From: Colletes latitarsis
Lineage: Eukaryota; Arthropoda; Insecta; Hymenoptera; Colletidae
Direction: 5' to 3'
Assembly: GCF_051014445.1 (NCBI RefSeq)
Contig: NW_027488369.1
Span: 13,844,001 to 13,908,000 of the forward strand
Length of the DNA: 64,000 nt
The notes beneath the pieces are model-generated. The model was not told the origin of the DNA, made no database searches, and worked only from the letters and a program-made list of their open reading frames with translations. This document shows, piece after piece, positions 36,691 to 50,835 of the stretch. A program made the translations under genes and the position numbers. Each line of letters opens with the position of its first letter. Position 1 is the first letter of the stretch.

Positions 36691-38590
36691 TTGAATCACG
36701 TAGTAATGCGGTACCACACCGAAGCAGTCAATTAAACCTGGTTGCGATTAATATTTTAGAGGATAACGCCGGTTATGTCTCGGTTTGGTCTGGGATTTGC
36801 CCTCATCTGGCTCGTACTTTCGCATTTTGCGCATACTTGTTGGCCAGATCCTGGGTTTTTTCTGGTTTGGATCCCGTAGTAATGTGGTTCCACAACGAAA
36901 CAGTCAATTAAACCTGGTTGAGATTAATATTTTAGAGGATAACGCCGGTTATGTCTCGGGTAGGTCTGGGATTTGCCCTCATCTGGCTCGTACTTTCGCA
37001 TTTTGCGCATACTTGTTGGCCCGATCCTGGGATTTTTCTGGTTTGGATCTCGTAGTAATGTGTTGCCACACTGAAACAGTCATTAAAAGCATGTTCCGAT
37101 TCGTATTTTAGAGGTTAACGCTGGTTATGTCAGGCATAGTTCTGGTATTTGCAATCATCTGGCTCATACTTTCGCATTTTTCGCATACTTGTTGGCCAGA
37201 TCATGGCCTTTTTCTAGTTTGGATCACGTAGTAATGCGGTACCACACCGAAGCAGCCAATTAACCCTGGTTGCGATTAATATTTTAGAGGATAACGCCGG
37301 TTATGTCTCGGTTTGGTCTGGGATTTGCCCTCATCTGGCTCGTACTTTCGCATTTTGCGCATACTTGTTGGCCAGATCCTGGGTTTTTTCTGGTTTGGAT
37401 CCCGTAGTAATGTGGTTCCACAACGAAACAGTCAATTAAACCTGGTTGAGATTCATATTTTAGAGGATAACGCCGGTTATGTCTCGGGTAGGTCTGGTAT
37501 TTGCCCTCATCTGGCTCGTACTTTCGCATTTTTCGCATACTTGTTGGCCACATCCTGGCCTTCTTCCGGCTTGGACCACGTAGTAAAGAGGTACCACACT
37601 GAAACAGTCAATTAAACCTGGTTCCGATTAATACTTTAGAGGATAACGCCGGTTATGTCTCGGGTAGGTCTGGGATTTGTCCTCATCTGGCTCGTACTTT
37701 CGCGTTTTTCGCATACTTCTTGGCCATATCCTGGGTTTTTTCTGGTTTGGATCCCGCAGTAATGTGGTTCCACAACGAAACAGTCAATTAAACCTGGTTC
37801 CGATTAGTATTTTAGAGGATAACGCCGGTTATGTCTTGGTTTGGTCTGGGATCTGCCCTCATCTGGCTCGTACTTTCGCATTTTGCGCATACTTGTTGGC
37901 CAGATCCTGGGTTTTTTCTGGTTTGGATCACGTAGTAATGTGGTACCACACTGAAACAGTCAATAAAAGCTGGTTCCGATTAGTATTTTAGAGGATAACG
38001 CTGGTTATGTCTGTGTTAGTTCTGGTATTTGAAACCATCTGGCTCATACTTTCGCGTTTTTCGCACACTTGTTGGCCAGACCCTGGCCCTTTTCTCGTTT
38101 GGAACACGTAGTAATGTGGTACCACACTGAAATAGTCGATAGAGGCTGGTTCCGATAAGTATTTTAGAGGATAACGCTGGTTATGTCTGGGTTAGTTCTG
38201 GTATTTGCAATCATCTGGGTCATACTTTGGCGTTTTTCGCATACTTGTTGACCAGATTCTGGGTTTTTTCTGTTTTGGATCCCGTAGTAATGAGGTTCCA
38301 CACCGAAACAGTCAATTAAACTGGTTGCGATTAATATTTTAGAGGATAACGCCGGTTATGTCTCGGTTAGGTCTGGTATTTGCCCTCATCTGGCTCATAC
38401 TTTCGCATTTTTCGCATACTTGATGGCCTGATCCTAGCCTTTTTCTGGTTCGGATCACGCAGTAATGTGGTACCACACTGAAACGGTCAATGGAAGCAGG
38501 TTCCGATTAGTATTTTAGAGGATAACGCTGGTTATGTCTGGGTTAGTTCTGGGATTTGCCCTCATCTGGATCGTACTTTCGCATTTTTCG
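36690..38590. repeat. Mosaic monomers of domain 2
   Basis: This stretch contains another AGAGGTTAACG monomer (~37,110) and a TTTGGAACACG monomer (~38,098). The segment 37.86-38.33 kb, with AGTCGATAGAGG near 38,135, matches 53.5-53.97 kb. No gene or unique sequence is seen. Confidence 0.75.
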
Positions 38591-41420
38591 CATACTTGTT
38601 GGCCAGACCCTGGCCCTTTTCTCGTTTGGAACACGTAGTAATGTGGTACCACACTGTAACAGTCAATAAAAGCTGGTTCCGATTAGTATTTTAGAGGATA
38701 ACGCAGGTTATGTCTGTGTTAGTTCTGGTATTTGCAATCATCTGGCTCATACTTTCGCGTTTTTCGCATACTTGTTGGCCAGATCCTTTGCCTTTTTCTG
38801 GTTTGGATCACGTAGTAATGTTGTACCACACTGAAACAGTCAATAGAAGCTGGTTCCGATTAGTATTTTAGAGGATAACGCCGTTTATGTCTCGGTTAGG
38901 TCTGGGATTTGTCCTCATCTGGCTCATACTTTCGCGTTTTTCGCACACTTGTTGGCCAGACCCTGGCCTTTTTCTGGTTCGGATCACGCAGTAATGTGGT
39001 ACCACACTGAAACGGTCAATGGAAGCAGGTTCCGATTAGTATTTTAGAGGATAACGCCGGTTATGTCTCGGTTAGGTCTGGTATTTGCCCTCATCTGGCA
39101 CATACTTTCGCATTTTTCGCATACTTGTTGGCCAGATCATGGCCTTTTTCTGGGTTGGATCACGTAGTAATGCGGTACCACATCGAAGCAGTCAATTAAA
39201 CCTGGTTGCGATTAATATTTTAGAGGATAACGCCGGTTATGTCTCGGTTTGGTCTGGGATTTGCCCTCATCTGGCTCGTACTTTCGCATTTTGCGCATAC
39301 TTGTTGGCCAGATCCTGGGTTTTTTCTGGTTTGGATCCCGTAGTAATGTGGTTCCACAACGAAACAGTCAATTAAACCTGGTTGAGATTAATATTTTAGA
39401 GGATAACGCCGGTTATGTCTCGGGTAGGTCTGGGATTTGTCCTCATCTGGCTCGTACTTTCGCATTTTTCCCATACTTGTTGGCCACATCCTGGCCTTCT
39501 TCTGGCTTGGGCCACGTAGTAATGTGGTACCACACCGAAGCAGTCAATTAAACCTGGTTGCGATTAATATTTTAGAGGATAACGCCGGTTATGTCTTGGT
39601 TTGGTCTGGGATTTGCCCTCATCTGGCTCGTACTTTCGCATTTTGCGCATACTTGTTGGCCAGATCCTGGGTTTTTTCTGGTTTGGATCCCGTAGTAATG
39701 TAGTTCCACAACGAAACAGTCAATTAAACCTGGTTCCGATTAATACTTTAGAGGGTAACGCCGGTTATGTCTCGGGTAGGTCTGGGATTTGTCCTCATCT
39801 GGCTCGTACTTTCGCGTTTTTCGCTTACTTGATGGCCTGATCCTAGCCTTTTTCTGGTTCGGATCACGCAGTAATGTGGTACCACACTGAAACAGTCAAT
39901 AAAAGCTGGTTCCGATTAGTATTTTAGAGGATAACGCTGGTTATGTCTGTGTTAGTTCTGGTATTTGAAACCATCTGGCTCATACTTTCGCGTTTTTCGC
40001 ACACTTGTTGGCCAGACCCTGGCCCTTTTCTCGTTTGGAACACGTAGTAATGTGGTACCACACTGAAATAGTCAATAGAGGCTGGTTCCGATAAGTATTT
40101 TAGAGGATAACGCTGGTTATGTCTGGGTTAGTTCTGGTATTTGCAATCATCTGGCTCATACTTTGGCGTTTTTCGCATACTTCTTGACCAGATCCTGGGT
40201 TTTTTCTGTTTTGGATCCCGTAGTAATGAGGTTCCACACCGAAACAGTCAATTAAACTGGTAGCGATTAATATTTTAGAGGATAACGCCGGTTATGTCTC
40301 GGGTAGGTCTGGGATTTGTCCTCATCTGGCTCGTACTTTCGCGTTTTTCGCATACTTGTTGGCCAGATCCTGGCGTTTTTCTGGCTTGGACCACGTAGTA
40401 ATGTGGTACCACAACGAAACAGTCAATTAAACCTGGTTGCGAATAATATTTTAGAGGATAACGCCGGTTATGTCTCGGTTAGGTCTGGGATTTGCCCTCA
40501 TCTGGATCGTACTTTCGCATTTTTCGCATACTTGTTGGCCAGACCCTGGCCCTTTTCTCGTTTGGAACACGTAGTAATGTGGTACCACACTGTAACAGTC
40601 AATAAAAGCTGGTTCCGATTACTATTTTAGAGGATAACGCAGGTTATGTCTGTGTTAGTTCTGGTATTTGCAATCATCTGGCTCATACTTTCGCGTTTTT
40701 CGCATACTTGTTGGCCAGATCCTTTGCCTTTTTCTGGTTTGGATCACGTAGTAATGTTGTACCACACTGAAACAGTCAATAGAAGCTGGTTCCGATTAGT
40801 ATTTTAGGGGATAACGCCGGTTATGTCTCGGTTAGGTCTGGTATTTGCCCTCATCTGGCTCATACTTTCGCATTTTTCGCATACTTGATGGCCTGATCCT
40901 AGCCTTTTTCTGGTTCGGATCACGCAGTAATGTGGTACCACACTGAAACGGTCAATGGAAGCAGGTTCCGATTAGTATTTTAGAGGATAACGCCGGTTAT
41001 GTCTCGGTTAGGTCTGGTATTTGCCCTCATCTGGCACATACTTTCGCATTTTTCGCATACTTGTTGGCCAGATCATGGCCTTTTTCTGGGTTGGATCACG
41101 TAGTAATGCGGTACCACATCGAAGCAGTCAATTAAACCTGGTTGCGATTAATATTTTAGAGGATAACGCCGGTTATGTCTCGGTTTGGTCTGGGATTTGC
41201 CCTCATCTGGCTCGTACTTTCGCATTTTGCGCATACTTGTTGGCCAGATCCTGGGTTTTTTCTGGTTTGGATCCCGTAGTAATGTGGTTCCACAACGAAA
41301 CAGTCAATTAAACCTGGTTGAGATTAATATTTTAGAGGATAACGCCGGTTATGTCTCGGGTAGGTCTGGGATTTGTCCTCATCTGGCTCGTACTTTCGCA
41401 TTTTTCGCATACTTGTTGGC
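38590..41420. repeat. 11-monomer shifted duplication (1,936 bp) with a replaced middle
   Basis: About 38.59-38.87 and 39.0-39.48 kb recur exactly 1,936 bp (11 x 176) later at 40.53-40.80 and 40.94-41.42 kb. The part between these two stretches is different: the later copy has GGGGATAACGCCGG followed by GATGGCCTGATCC, which itself matches 38.34-38.5 kb at a 14-monomer shift. The duplication was therefore followed by a smaller exchange. Confidence 0.8.
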
Positions 41421-41459
41421 CACATCCTGGCCTTCTTCTGGCTTGGGCTACGTAGTAAT

Positions 41460-43330
41460 GTGGTACCACACTGAAACAGTCAATTAAACCTGGTTCCGAT
41501 TAATACTTTAGAGGATAACGCCGTTTATGTCTCGGGTAGGTCTGGGATTTGTCCTCATCTGGCTCGTACTTTCGCGTTTTTCGCATACTTGTAGGCCAGA
41601 TTCTGGCCTTTTTCTGGTTTGGATCACGTAGTAATGTGGTACCACACTGAAACAGTCAATAAAAGCTGGTTCCGATTTGTATTTTAGAGGATAACGCTGG
41701 TTATGTCTGTGTTAGTTCTGGTATTTGAAACCATCTGGCTCATACTTTCGCGTTTTTCGCACACTTGTTGGCCAGACCCTGGCCCTTTTCTCGTTTGGAA
41801 CACGTAGTAATGTGGTACCACACTGAACTAGTCATTAGAGGCTGGTTCCGATAAGTATTTTAGACGATAACGCTGGTTATGTCTGGGTTAGTTCTGGTAT
41901 TTGCAATCATCTGGCTCATACTTTGGCGTTTTTCGCATACTTGTTGACCAGATCCTGGGTTTTTTCTGTTTTGGATCCCGTAGTAATGAGGTTCCACACC
42001 GAAACAGTCAATTAAACTGGTTGCGATTAATATTTTAAAGGATAACGCCGGTTATGTCTCGGGTAGGTCTGGGATTTGTCCTCATCTGGCTCGTACTTTC
42101 GCGTTTTACGCATACTTGTTGGCCAGATCCTGGCCTTTTTCTGGTTTGGATCACGTAGTAATGTGGTACCACACTGTAACAGTCAATAAGTGCTGGTTCC
42201 GATTAGTATTTTAGAGGATAACGCCGGTTATGTCTCGGTTAGGTCTGGTATTTGCCCTCATCTGGCTGATACTTTCGCATTTTTCGCATACTTGTTGGCC
42301 AGATCATGGCCTTTTTCTGGTTTGAATCACGTAGTAAGGCGGTACCACACCGAAGCAGTCAATTAAACCTGGTTGCGATTAATATTTTATAGGATAACGC
42401 CGATTATGTCTCGGTTTGGTCTGGGATTTGCCCTCATCTGGCTCGTACTTTCGCATTTTGCGCGTACTTGTTGGCCAGATCCTGGGTTTTTTCTGGTTTG
42501 GATCCCGTAGTAATGTGGTTCCACAACGAAACAGACAATTAAACCTGGTTGAGATTAATATTTTAGAGGATAACGCCGGTTATGTCTCGGATAGCTCTGG
42601 GATTTGTCCTCATCTGGCTCGTACTTTCGCGTTTTTCGCATACTTGTTGGCCAGATCCTGGCCTTTTTCTGGCTTGGACCACGTAGTAATGTGGTACCAC
42701 AACGAAACAGTCAATTAAACCTGGTTGCGAATAATATTTTAGAGGATAACGCCGGTTATGTCTCGGTTAGGTCTGGGATTTGCCCTCATCTGGATCGTAC
42801 TTTCGCATTTTTCGCATACTTGTTGGCCAGATCCTGGGTTTTTTCTGGTTTGGATCCCGCAGTAATGTGGTTCCAGAACGAAACAGTCAATTAAACCTGG
42901 TTGCGATTAACATTTTAGAGGATAACGCCGGTTATGTCTCGGTTAGGTCTGGTATTTGCCCTCATCTGGCTCGTACTTTCGCATTTTTCGCATACTTGTT
43001 GGCCACATCCTGGCCTTCTTCTGGCTTGGACCACGTAGTAAAGAGGTACCACACTGAAACAGTAAATTAAACCTGGTTCCGATCAATACTTTAGAGGATA
43101 ACGCCGGTTATGTCTCGGGTAGGTCTGGGATTTGTCCTCATCTGGCTCGTACTTTCGCATTTTTCGCATACTTGTTGGCCAGATCCTGGGTTTTTTCTGG
43201 TTTGGATCACGTAGTAATGCGGTACCACACCGAAGCAGTCAATTAAACCTGGTTGCGATTAATATTTTAGAGGATAACGCCGGTTATGTCTCGGTTTGGT
43301 CTGGGATTTGCCCTCATCTGGCTCGTACTT
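41460..43330. repeat. Block V, copy 1
   Basis: It is collinear with 59,372-61,242 at a shift of 17,912 over about 1.9 kb. Shared variants include GAACTAGTCATTAGAGG near 41,825, TTTTAGACGATAACG near 41,861, TTTTAAAGGATAACG near 42,035, GTAGTAAGGCGG near 42,334 and AACAGACAATTAAACC near 42,530. The copies differ at a few bases, for example TTTGCGCGTAC near 42,458. Confidence 0.87.
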
Positions 43331-43564
43331 TCGCGTTTTTCGCATACTTGTTGGCCAGATCCTGGCCTTTTTCTGGTTTGGATCACGTAGTAATGTGGTA
43401 CCACACTGTAACAGTCAATAAAAGCTGGTTCCGATTAGTATTTTAGAGGATAACGCAGGTTATGTCTGTGTTAGTTCTGGTATTTGCAATCATGTGGCTC
43501 ATACTTTCGCGTTTTTCGCATACTTGTTGGCAGGATCCTTTGCCTTTTTCTGGTTTGGATCACG

Positions 43565-45450
43565 TAGTAATGTGGTTCCACAACGAAACAGTCAATTAAA
43601 CCTGGTTGAGATTAATATTTTAGAGGATAACGCCGGTTATGTCTCGGGTAGGTCTGGGATTTGTCCTCATCTGGCTCATACTTTCGCGTTTTTCGCATAC
43701 TTTTTGGCCAGATCCTGGCCGTTTTCTGGCTTGGACCACGTAGTAATGTGGTACCACACCGAAACAGTCAATTAAACCTGGTTGCGAATAATATTTTAGA
43801 GGATAACGCCGGTTATGTCTCGGTTAGGTCTGGGATTTGCCCTCATCTGGCTCGTACTTTCGCATTTTTCGCATACTTGTTGGCCACATCCTGGCCTTCT
43901 TCTGGCTTGGACCACGTAGTAAAGAGGTACCACACTGAAACAGTAAATTAAACCTGGTTCCGATTAATACTTTAGAGGATAACGCCGGTTATGTCTCGGG
44001 TAGGTCTGGGATTTGTCCTCATCTGGCTCGTACTTTCGCGTTTTTCGCATACTTGTTGGCCAGATCATGGCCTTTTTCTGGTTTGGATCACGTAGTAATG
44101 CGGTACCACACCGAAGCAGTCAATTAAACCTGGTTGCGATTAATATTTTAGAGGATAACGCCGGTTATGTCTCGGTTTGGTCTGGGATTTGCCCTCATCT
44201 GGCTTGTACTTTCGCATTTTTCGCATACTTCTTGGCCCGATCCTGGGATTTTTCTGGTTTGGATCTCGTAGTAATGTGTTGCCACACTGAAACAGTCATT
44301 AAAAGCATGTTCCGATTCGTATTTTAGAGGTTAACGCTGGTTATGTCTGCCATAGTTCTGGTATTTGCAATCATCTGGCTCATACTTTCGCATTTTTCGC
44401 ATACTTGTTGGCCAGATCATGGCCTTTTTCAAGTTTGGATCACGTAGTAATGCGGTACCACACCGAAGCAGCCAATTAATCCTGGTTGCGATTAATATTT
44501 TAGAGGATAACGCCGGTTATGTCTCGGTTTGGTCTGGGATTTGTCCTCATCTGGCTCATACTTTCGCATTTTTCGCATACTTGTTGGCCACATCCTGGCC
44601 TTCTTCTGGCTTGGACCACGTAGTAAAGAGGTACCACACTGAAACAGTAAATTAAACCTGGTTCCGATTAATACTTTAGAGGATAACGCCGGTTATGTCT
44701 CGGTTAGGTCTGGGATTTGTCCTCATCTGGCTCGTACTTTCGCGTTTTTCGCATACTTGTTGGCCAGATCATGGCCTTTTTCTGGTTTGGATCACGTAGT
44801 AATGCGGTACCACACCGAAGCAGTCAATTAAACCTGGTTGCGATTAATATTTTAGAGGATAACGCCGGTTATGTCTCGGTTTGGTCTGGGATTTGCCCTC
44901 ATCTGGCTTGTACTTTCGCATTTTTCGCATACTTCTTGGCCAGATCCTGGGTTTTTTCTGGTTTGGATCCCGCAGTAATGTGGTTCCACAACGAAACAGT
45001 CAATTAAACCTGGTTGCGATTAATATTTTAGAGGATAACGCCGGTTATGTCTCGGTTAGGTCTGGTATTTGTCCTCATCTGGCTCGTACTTTCGCATTTT
45101 TCGCATACTTGTTGGCCACATCCTGGCCTTCTTCTGGCTTGGACCACGTAGTAAAGAGGTACCACACTGAAACAGTCAATTAAACCTGGTTCCGATTAAT
45201 ACTTTAGAGGATAACGCCGGTTATGTCTCGGGTAGGTTTGGGATTTGTCCTCATCTGGCTCGTACTTTCGCGTTTTTCGCATACTTGTAGGCCAGATCCT
45301 GGCCTTTTTCTGGTTTGGATCACGTAGTAATGTGGTACCACACTGAAACAGTCAATAAAAGCTGGTTCCGATTAGTATTTTAGAGGATAACACTGGTTAT
45401 GTCTGTGTTAGTTCTGGTATTTGAAACCATCTGGCTCATACTTTCGCGTT
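43565..45450. repeat. Block W, copy 2 of 32.3-34.2 kb
   Basis: It matches 32,300-34,190 at a shift of 11,265, falling to 11,263 after the 2-bp insertion site at 33,313, which this copy lacks. It also matches 62,004-63,890 (shift 18,439). Small differences were seen, such as TCTGCCATAG near 44,345 and TTTTTCAAGTTTGG near 44,425. Confidence 0.87.
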
Positions 45451-45481
45451 TTTCGCACACTTGTTGGCCAGACCCTGGCCC

Positions 45482-46717
45482 TTTTCTCGTTTGGAACACG
45501 TAGTAATGTGGTACCACACTGAAATAGTCAATAGAGGCTGGTTCCGATAAGTATTTTAGAGGATAACGCTGGTTATGTCTGGGTTAGTTCTGGTATTTGC
45601 AATCATCTGGCTCATACTTTGGCGTTTTTCGCATACTTCTTGACCAGATACTGGGTTTTTTCTGTTTTGGATCCCGTAGTAATGAGGTTCCACACCGAAA
45701 CAGTCAATTAAACTGGTAGCGATTAATATTTTAGAGGATAACGCCGGTTATGTCTCGGGTAGGTCTGGGATTTGTCCTCATCTGGCTCGTACTTTCGCGT
45801 TTTTCGCATACTTGTTGGCCAGATCCTGGCCTTTTTCTGGTTTGGATCACGTACTAATGTGGTACCACACTGTAGCAGTCAATAAAAGCTGGTTCCGATT
45901 AGTATTTTAGAGGATAACGCAGGTTATGTCTGTGTTAGTTCTGGTATTTGCAATCATCTGGCTCATACTTTCGCGTTTTTCGCATACTTGTTGGCAGGAT
46001 CCTTTGCCTTTTTCTGGTTTGGATCACGTAGTAATGTTGTACCACACTGAAACAGTCAATAGAAGCTGGTTCCGATTAGTATTTTAGAGGATAACGCCGG
46101 TTATGTCTCGGTTACGTCTGGTATTTGCCCTCATCTGGCTCATACTTTCGCATTTTTCGCATACTTGTTGGCCAGATCATGGCCTTTTTCTAGTTTGGAT
46201 CACATAGTAATGCGGTACCACACCGAAGCAGCCAATTAATCCTGGTTGCGATTAATATTTTAGAGGATAACGCCGGTTATGTCTCGGTTTGGTCTGGGAT
46301 TTGTCCTCATCTGGCTCATACTTTCGCATTTTTCGCATACTTGTTGGCCACATCCTGGCCTTCTTCTGGCTTGGACCACGTAGTAAAGAGGTACCACACT
46401 GAAACAGTAAATTAAACCTGGTTCCGATTAATACTTTAGAGGATAACGCCGGTTATGTCTCGGGTAGGTCTGGGATTTGTCCTCATCTGGCTCGTACTTT
46501 CGCGTTTTTCGCATACTTGTTGGCCAGATCCTGGCCTTTTTCTGGTTTGGATCACGTAGTAATGTGGTACCACACTGTAACAGTCAATAAGTGCTGGTTC
46601 CGATTAGTATTTTAGAGGATAACGCCGGTTATGTCTCGGTTAGGTCTGGTATTTGCCCACATCTGGCTCATACTTTCGCATTTTTCGCATACTTGTTGGC
46701 CAGATCATGGCCTTTTT
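45482..46717. repeat. Block U, copy 2
   Basis: It is collinear with 35,450-36,685. It directly follows block W, whereas in the 32-36 kb region about seven further monomers lie between the two blocks. This implies a deletion here or an insertion there. Confidence 0.84.
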
Positions 46718-47240
46718 CTGGCTTGGACCACGTAGTAATGTGGTACCACACCGAAACAGTCAATTAAACCTGGTTGCGAATAATATTTTAGAGGATAACG
46801 CCGGTTATGTCTCGGTTAGGTCTGGGATTTGCCCTCGTCTGGATCGTACTTTCGCATTTTTCGCATACTTGTTGGCCAGATCCTGGGTTTTTTCTGGTTT
46901 GGATCCCGCAGTAATGTGGTTCCACAACGAAACAGTCAATTAAACCTGGTTGCGATTAATATTTTAGAGGATAACGCCGGTTATGTCTCGGTTAGGTCTG
47001 GTATTTGCCCTCATCTGGCTCGTACTTTCGCATTTTTCGCATACTTGTTGGCCACATCCTGGCCTTCTTCTGGCTTGGACCACGTAGTAAAGAGGTACCA
47101 CACTGAAACAGTCAATTAAACCTGGTTCCGATTAATACTTTAGAGGATAACGCCGGTTATGTCTCGGGTAGGTCTGGGATTTGTCCTCATCTGGCTCGTA
47201 CTTTCGCGTTTTTCGCATACTTGTAGGCCAGATTCTGGCC
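46717..47240. repeat. Linking monomers before the second 8-monomer repeat
   Basis: GGCTTGGACCACG monomers, then GATCCCGCAG, then AGTAAAGAGGTACC types, resembling 58.98-59.5 and 54.8-55.2 kb. No gene is visible. Confidence 0.72.
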
Positions 47241-50200
47241 TTTTTCTGGTTTGGATCACGTAGTAATGTGGTACCACACTGAAACAGTCAATAAAAGCTG
47301 GTTCCGATTAGTATTTTAGAGGATAACGCTGGTTATGTCTGTGTTAGTTCTGGTATTTGAAACCATCTGGCTCATACTTTCGCGTTTTTCGCACACTTGT
47401 TGGCCAGACCCTGGCCCTTTTCTCGTTTGGAACACGTAGTAATGTGGTACCACACTGAACTAGTCATTAGAGGCTGGTTCCGATAAGTATTTTAGACGAT
47501 AACGCTGGTTATGTCTGGGTTAGTTCTGGTATTTGCAATCATCTGGGTCATACTTTGGCGTTTTTCGCATACTTGTTGACCAGATTCTGGGTTTTTTCTG
47601 TTTTGGATCCCGTAGTAATGAGGTTCCACACCGAAACAGTCAATTAAACTGGTTGCGATTAATATTTTAGAGGATAACGCCGGTTATGTCTCTGTTAGGT
47701 CTGGTACTTGCCCTCATCTGGCTCATACTTTCGCATTTTTCGCATACTTGTTGGCCAGATCATGGCCTTATTCTGGTTTGGATCACGTAGTAATGCGGTA
47801 CCACACCGAAGCAGTCAATTTAACCTGGTTGCGATTAATATTTTAGAGGATAACGCCGGTTATGTCTTGGTTTGGTCTGGGATTTGCCCTCATCTGGCTC
47901 GTACTTTCGCATTTTGCGCATACTTGTTGGCCAGATCCTGGGTTTTTTCTGGTTTGGATCACGTAGTAATGTGGTACCACACTGAAACAGTCAATAAAAG
48001 CTGGTTCCGATTAGTATTTTAGAGGATAACGCTGGTTATGTCTGTGTTAGTTCTGGTATTTGAAACCATCTGGCTCATACTTTCGCGTTTTTCGCACACT
48101 TGTTGGCCAGGCCCTGGCCTTTTTCTGGCTTGGACCACGTAGTAATGTGGTACCACACCGAAACAGTCAATTAAACCTGGTTGCGAATAATATTTTGGAG
48201 GATAACGCCGGTTATGTCTCGGTTAGGTCTGGGATTTGCCCTCGTCTGGATCGTACTTTCGCATTTTTCGCATACTTGTTGGCCAGATCCTGGGTTTCTT
48301 CTGGTTTGGATCCCGCAGTAATGTGGTTCCACAACGAAACAGTCAATTAAACCTGGTTGCGATTAATATTTTAGAGGATAACGCCGGTTATGTCTCGGTT
48401 AGGTCTGGTATTTGCCCTCATCTGGCTCGTACTTTCGCATTTTTCGCATACTTGTTGGCCACATCCTGGCCTTCTTCTGGCTTGGACCACGTAGTAAAGA
48501 GGTACCACACTGAAACAGTCAATTAAACCTGGTTCCGATTAATACTTTAGAGGATAACGCCGGTTATGTCTCGGTTTGGTCTGGGATTTGCCCTCGTCTG
48601 GATCGTACTTACGCGTTTTTCGCATACTTGTTGGCCAGATCCAGGCCTTTTTCTGGATTGGATCACGTACTAATGTGGTACCACACTGAAACAGTCAATA
48701 AAAGCTGGTTCCGATTAGTATTTTAGAGGATAACGCTGGTTATGTCTGTGTTAGTTCTGGTATTTGAAACCATCTGGCTCATACTTTCGCGTCTTTCGCA
48801 CACTTGTTGGCCAGACCCTGGCCCTTTTCTCGTTTGGAACACGTAGTAATGTGGTACCACACTGAACTAGTCATTAGAGGCTGGTTCCGATAAGTATTTT
48901 AGACGATAACGCTGGTTATGTCTGGGTTAGTTCTGGTATTTGCAATCATCTGGGTCATACTTTGGCGTTTTTCGCATACTTGTTGACCAGATTCTGGGTT
49001 TTTTCTGTTTTGGATCCCGTAGTAATGAGGTTCCACACCGAAACAGTCAATTAAACTGGTTGCGATTAATATTTTAGAGGATAACGCCGGTTATGTCTCT
49101 GTTAGGTCTGGTACTTGCCCTCATCTGGCTCATACTTTCGCATTTTTCGCATACTTGTTGGCCAGATCATGGCCTTATTCTGGTTTGGATCACGTAGTAA
49201 TGCGGTACCACACCGAAGCAGTCAATTTAACCTGGTTGCGATTAATATTTTAGAGGATAACGCCGGTTATGTCTTGGTTTGGTCTGGGATTTGCCCTCAT
49301 CTGGCTCGTACTTTCGCATTTTGCGCATACTTGTTGGCCAGATCCTGGGTTTTTTCTGGTTTGGATCACGTAGTAATGTGGTACCACACTGAAACAGTCA
49401 ATAAAAGCTGGTTCCGATTAGTATTTTAGAGGATAACGCTGGTTATGTCTGTGTTAGTTCTGGTATTTGAAACCATCTGGCTCATACTTTCGCGTTTTTC
49501 GCACACTTGTTGGCCAGGCCCTGGCCTTTTTCTGGCTTGGACCACGTAGTAATGTGGTACCACACCGAAACAGTCAATTAAACCTGGTTGCGAATAATAT
49601 TTTGGAGGATAACGCCGGTTATGTCTCGGTTAGGTCTGGGATTTGCCCTCGTCTGGATCGTACTTTCGCATTTTTCGCATACTTGTTGGCCAGATCCTGG
49701 GTTTCTTCTGGTTTGGATCCCGCAGTAATGTGGTTCCACAACGAAACAGTCAATTAAACCTGGTTGCGATTAATATTTTAGAGGATAACGCCGGTTATGT
49801 CTCGGTTAGGTCTGGTATTTGCCCTCATCTGGCTCGTACTTTCGCATTTTTCGCATACTTGTTGGCCACATCCTGGCCTTCTTCTGGCTTGGACCACGTA
49901 GTAAAGAGGTACCACACTGAAACAGTCAATTAAACCTGGTTCCGATTAATACTTTAGAGGATAACGCCGGTTATGTCTCGGTTTGGTCTGGGATTTGCCC
50001 TCGTCTGGATCGTACTTACGCGTTTTTCGCATACTTGTTGGCCAGATCCAGGCCTTTTTCTGGATTGGATCACGTACTAATGTGGTACCACACTGAAACA
50101 GTCAATAAAAGCTGGTTCCGATTAGTATTTTAGAGGATAACGCTGGTTATGTCTGTGTTAGTTCTGGTATTTGAAACCATCTGGCTCATACTTTCGCGTC

Positions 50201-50340
50201 TTTCGCACACTTGTTGGCCAGACCCTGGCCCTTTTCTCGTTTGGAACACGTAGTAATGTGGTACCACACTGAACTAGTCATTAGAGGCTGGTTCCGATAA
50301 GTATTTTAGACGATAACGCTGGTTATGTCTGGGTTAGTTC
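47240..50340. repeat. Second, independent 8-monomer tandem duplication (1,407 bp)
   Basis: About 47,240-48,646 is repeated at 48,647-50,053 with a partial third copy to ~50,340. Private shared variants 1,407 bp apart include ATGGCCTTATTCTGG near 47,762 and 49,169, CAATTTAACC near 47,815 and 49,222, CCAGGCCCTGGCC near 48,106 and 49,513, and ATTTTGGAGG near 48,191 and 49,598. Its monomer content differs from the 8-monomer unit at 30.7-33.6 kb. Confidence 0.9.
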
Positions 50341-50659
50341 TGGTATTTGCAATCATCTGGCTCATACTTTGGCCTTTTCGCATACTTGTTGACCAGATCC
50401 TGGGTTTTTTCTGTTTTGGATCCCGTAGTAATGAGGTTCCACACCGAAACAGTCAATTAAACTGGTTGCGATTAATATTTTAAAGGATAACGACGGTTAT
50501 GTCTCGGGTAGGTCTGGGATTTGTCCTCATCTGGCTCGTACTTTCGCGTTTTTCGCATACTTGTTGGCCAGATCCTGGCCTTTTTCTGGTTTGGATCACG
50601 TAGTAATGTGGTACCACACTGTAACAGTCAATAAGTGCTGGTTCCGATTAGTATTTTAG

Positions 50660-50835
50660 AGGATAACGCCGGTTATGTCTGGTATTTGCCCTCATCTGGC
50701 TCATACTTTCGCATTTTTCGCATACTTGTTGGCCAGATCATGGCCTTTTTCTGGTTTGAATCACGTAGTAATGCGGTTCCACAACGAAACAGTCAATTAA
50801 ACCTGGTTGAGATTAATATTTTAGAGGATAACGCC
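50660..50835. repeat. Shortened monomer with an 11-bp internal deletion
   Basis: Here GGTTATGTCT runs directly into GGTATTTGCC (junction at ~50,680). The usual monomer has eleven more bases (CGGTTAGGTCT or equivalent) between them. The deletion falls between two short direct repeats of GTCT. The same deletion is seen at ~53,308 and ~55,933, so it predates the duplications that copied it. Confidence 0.9.
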
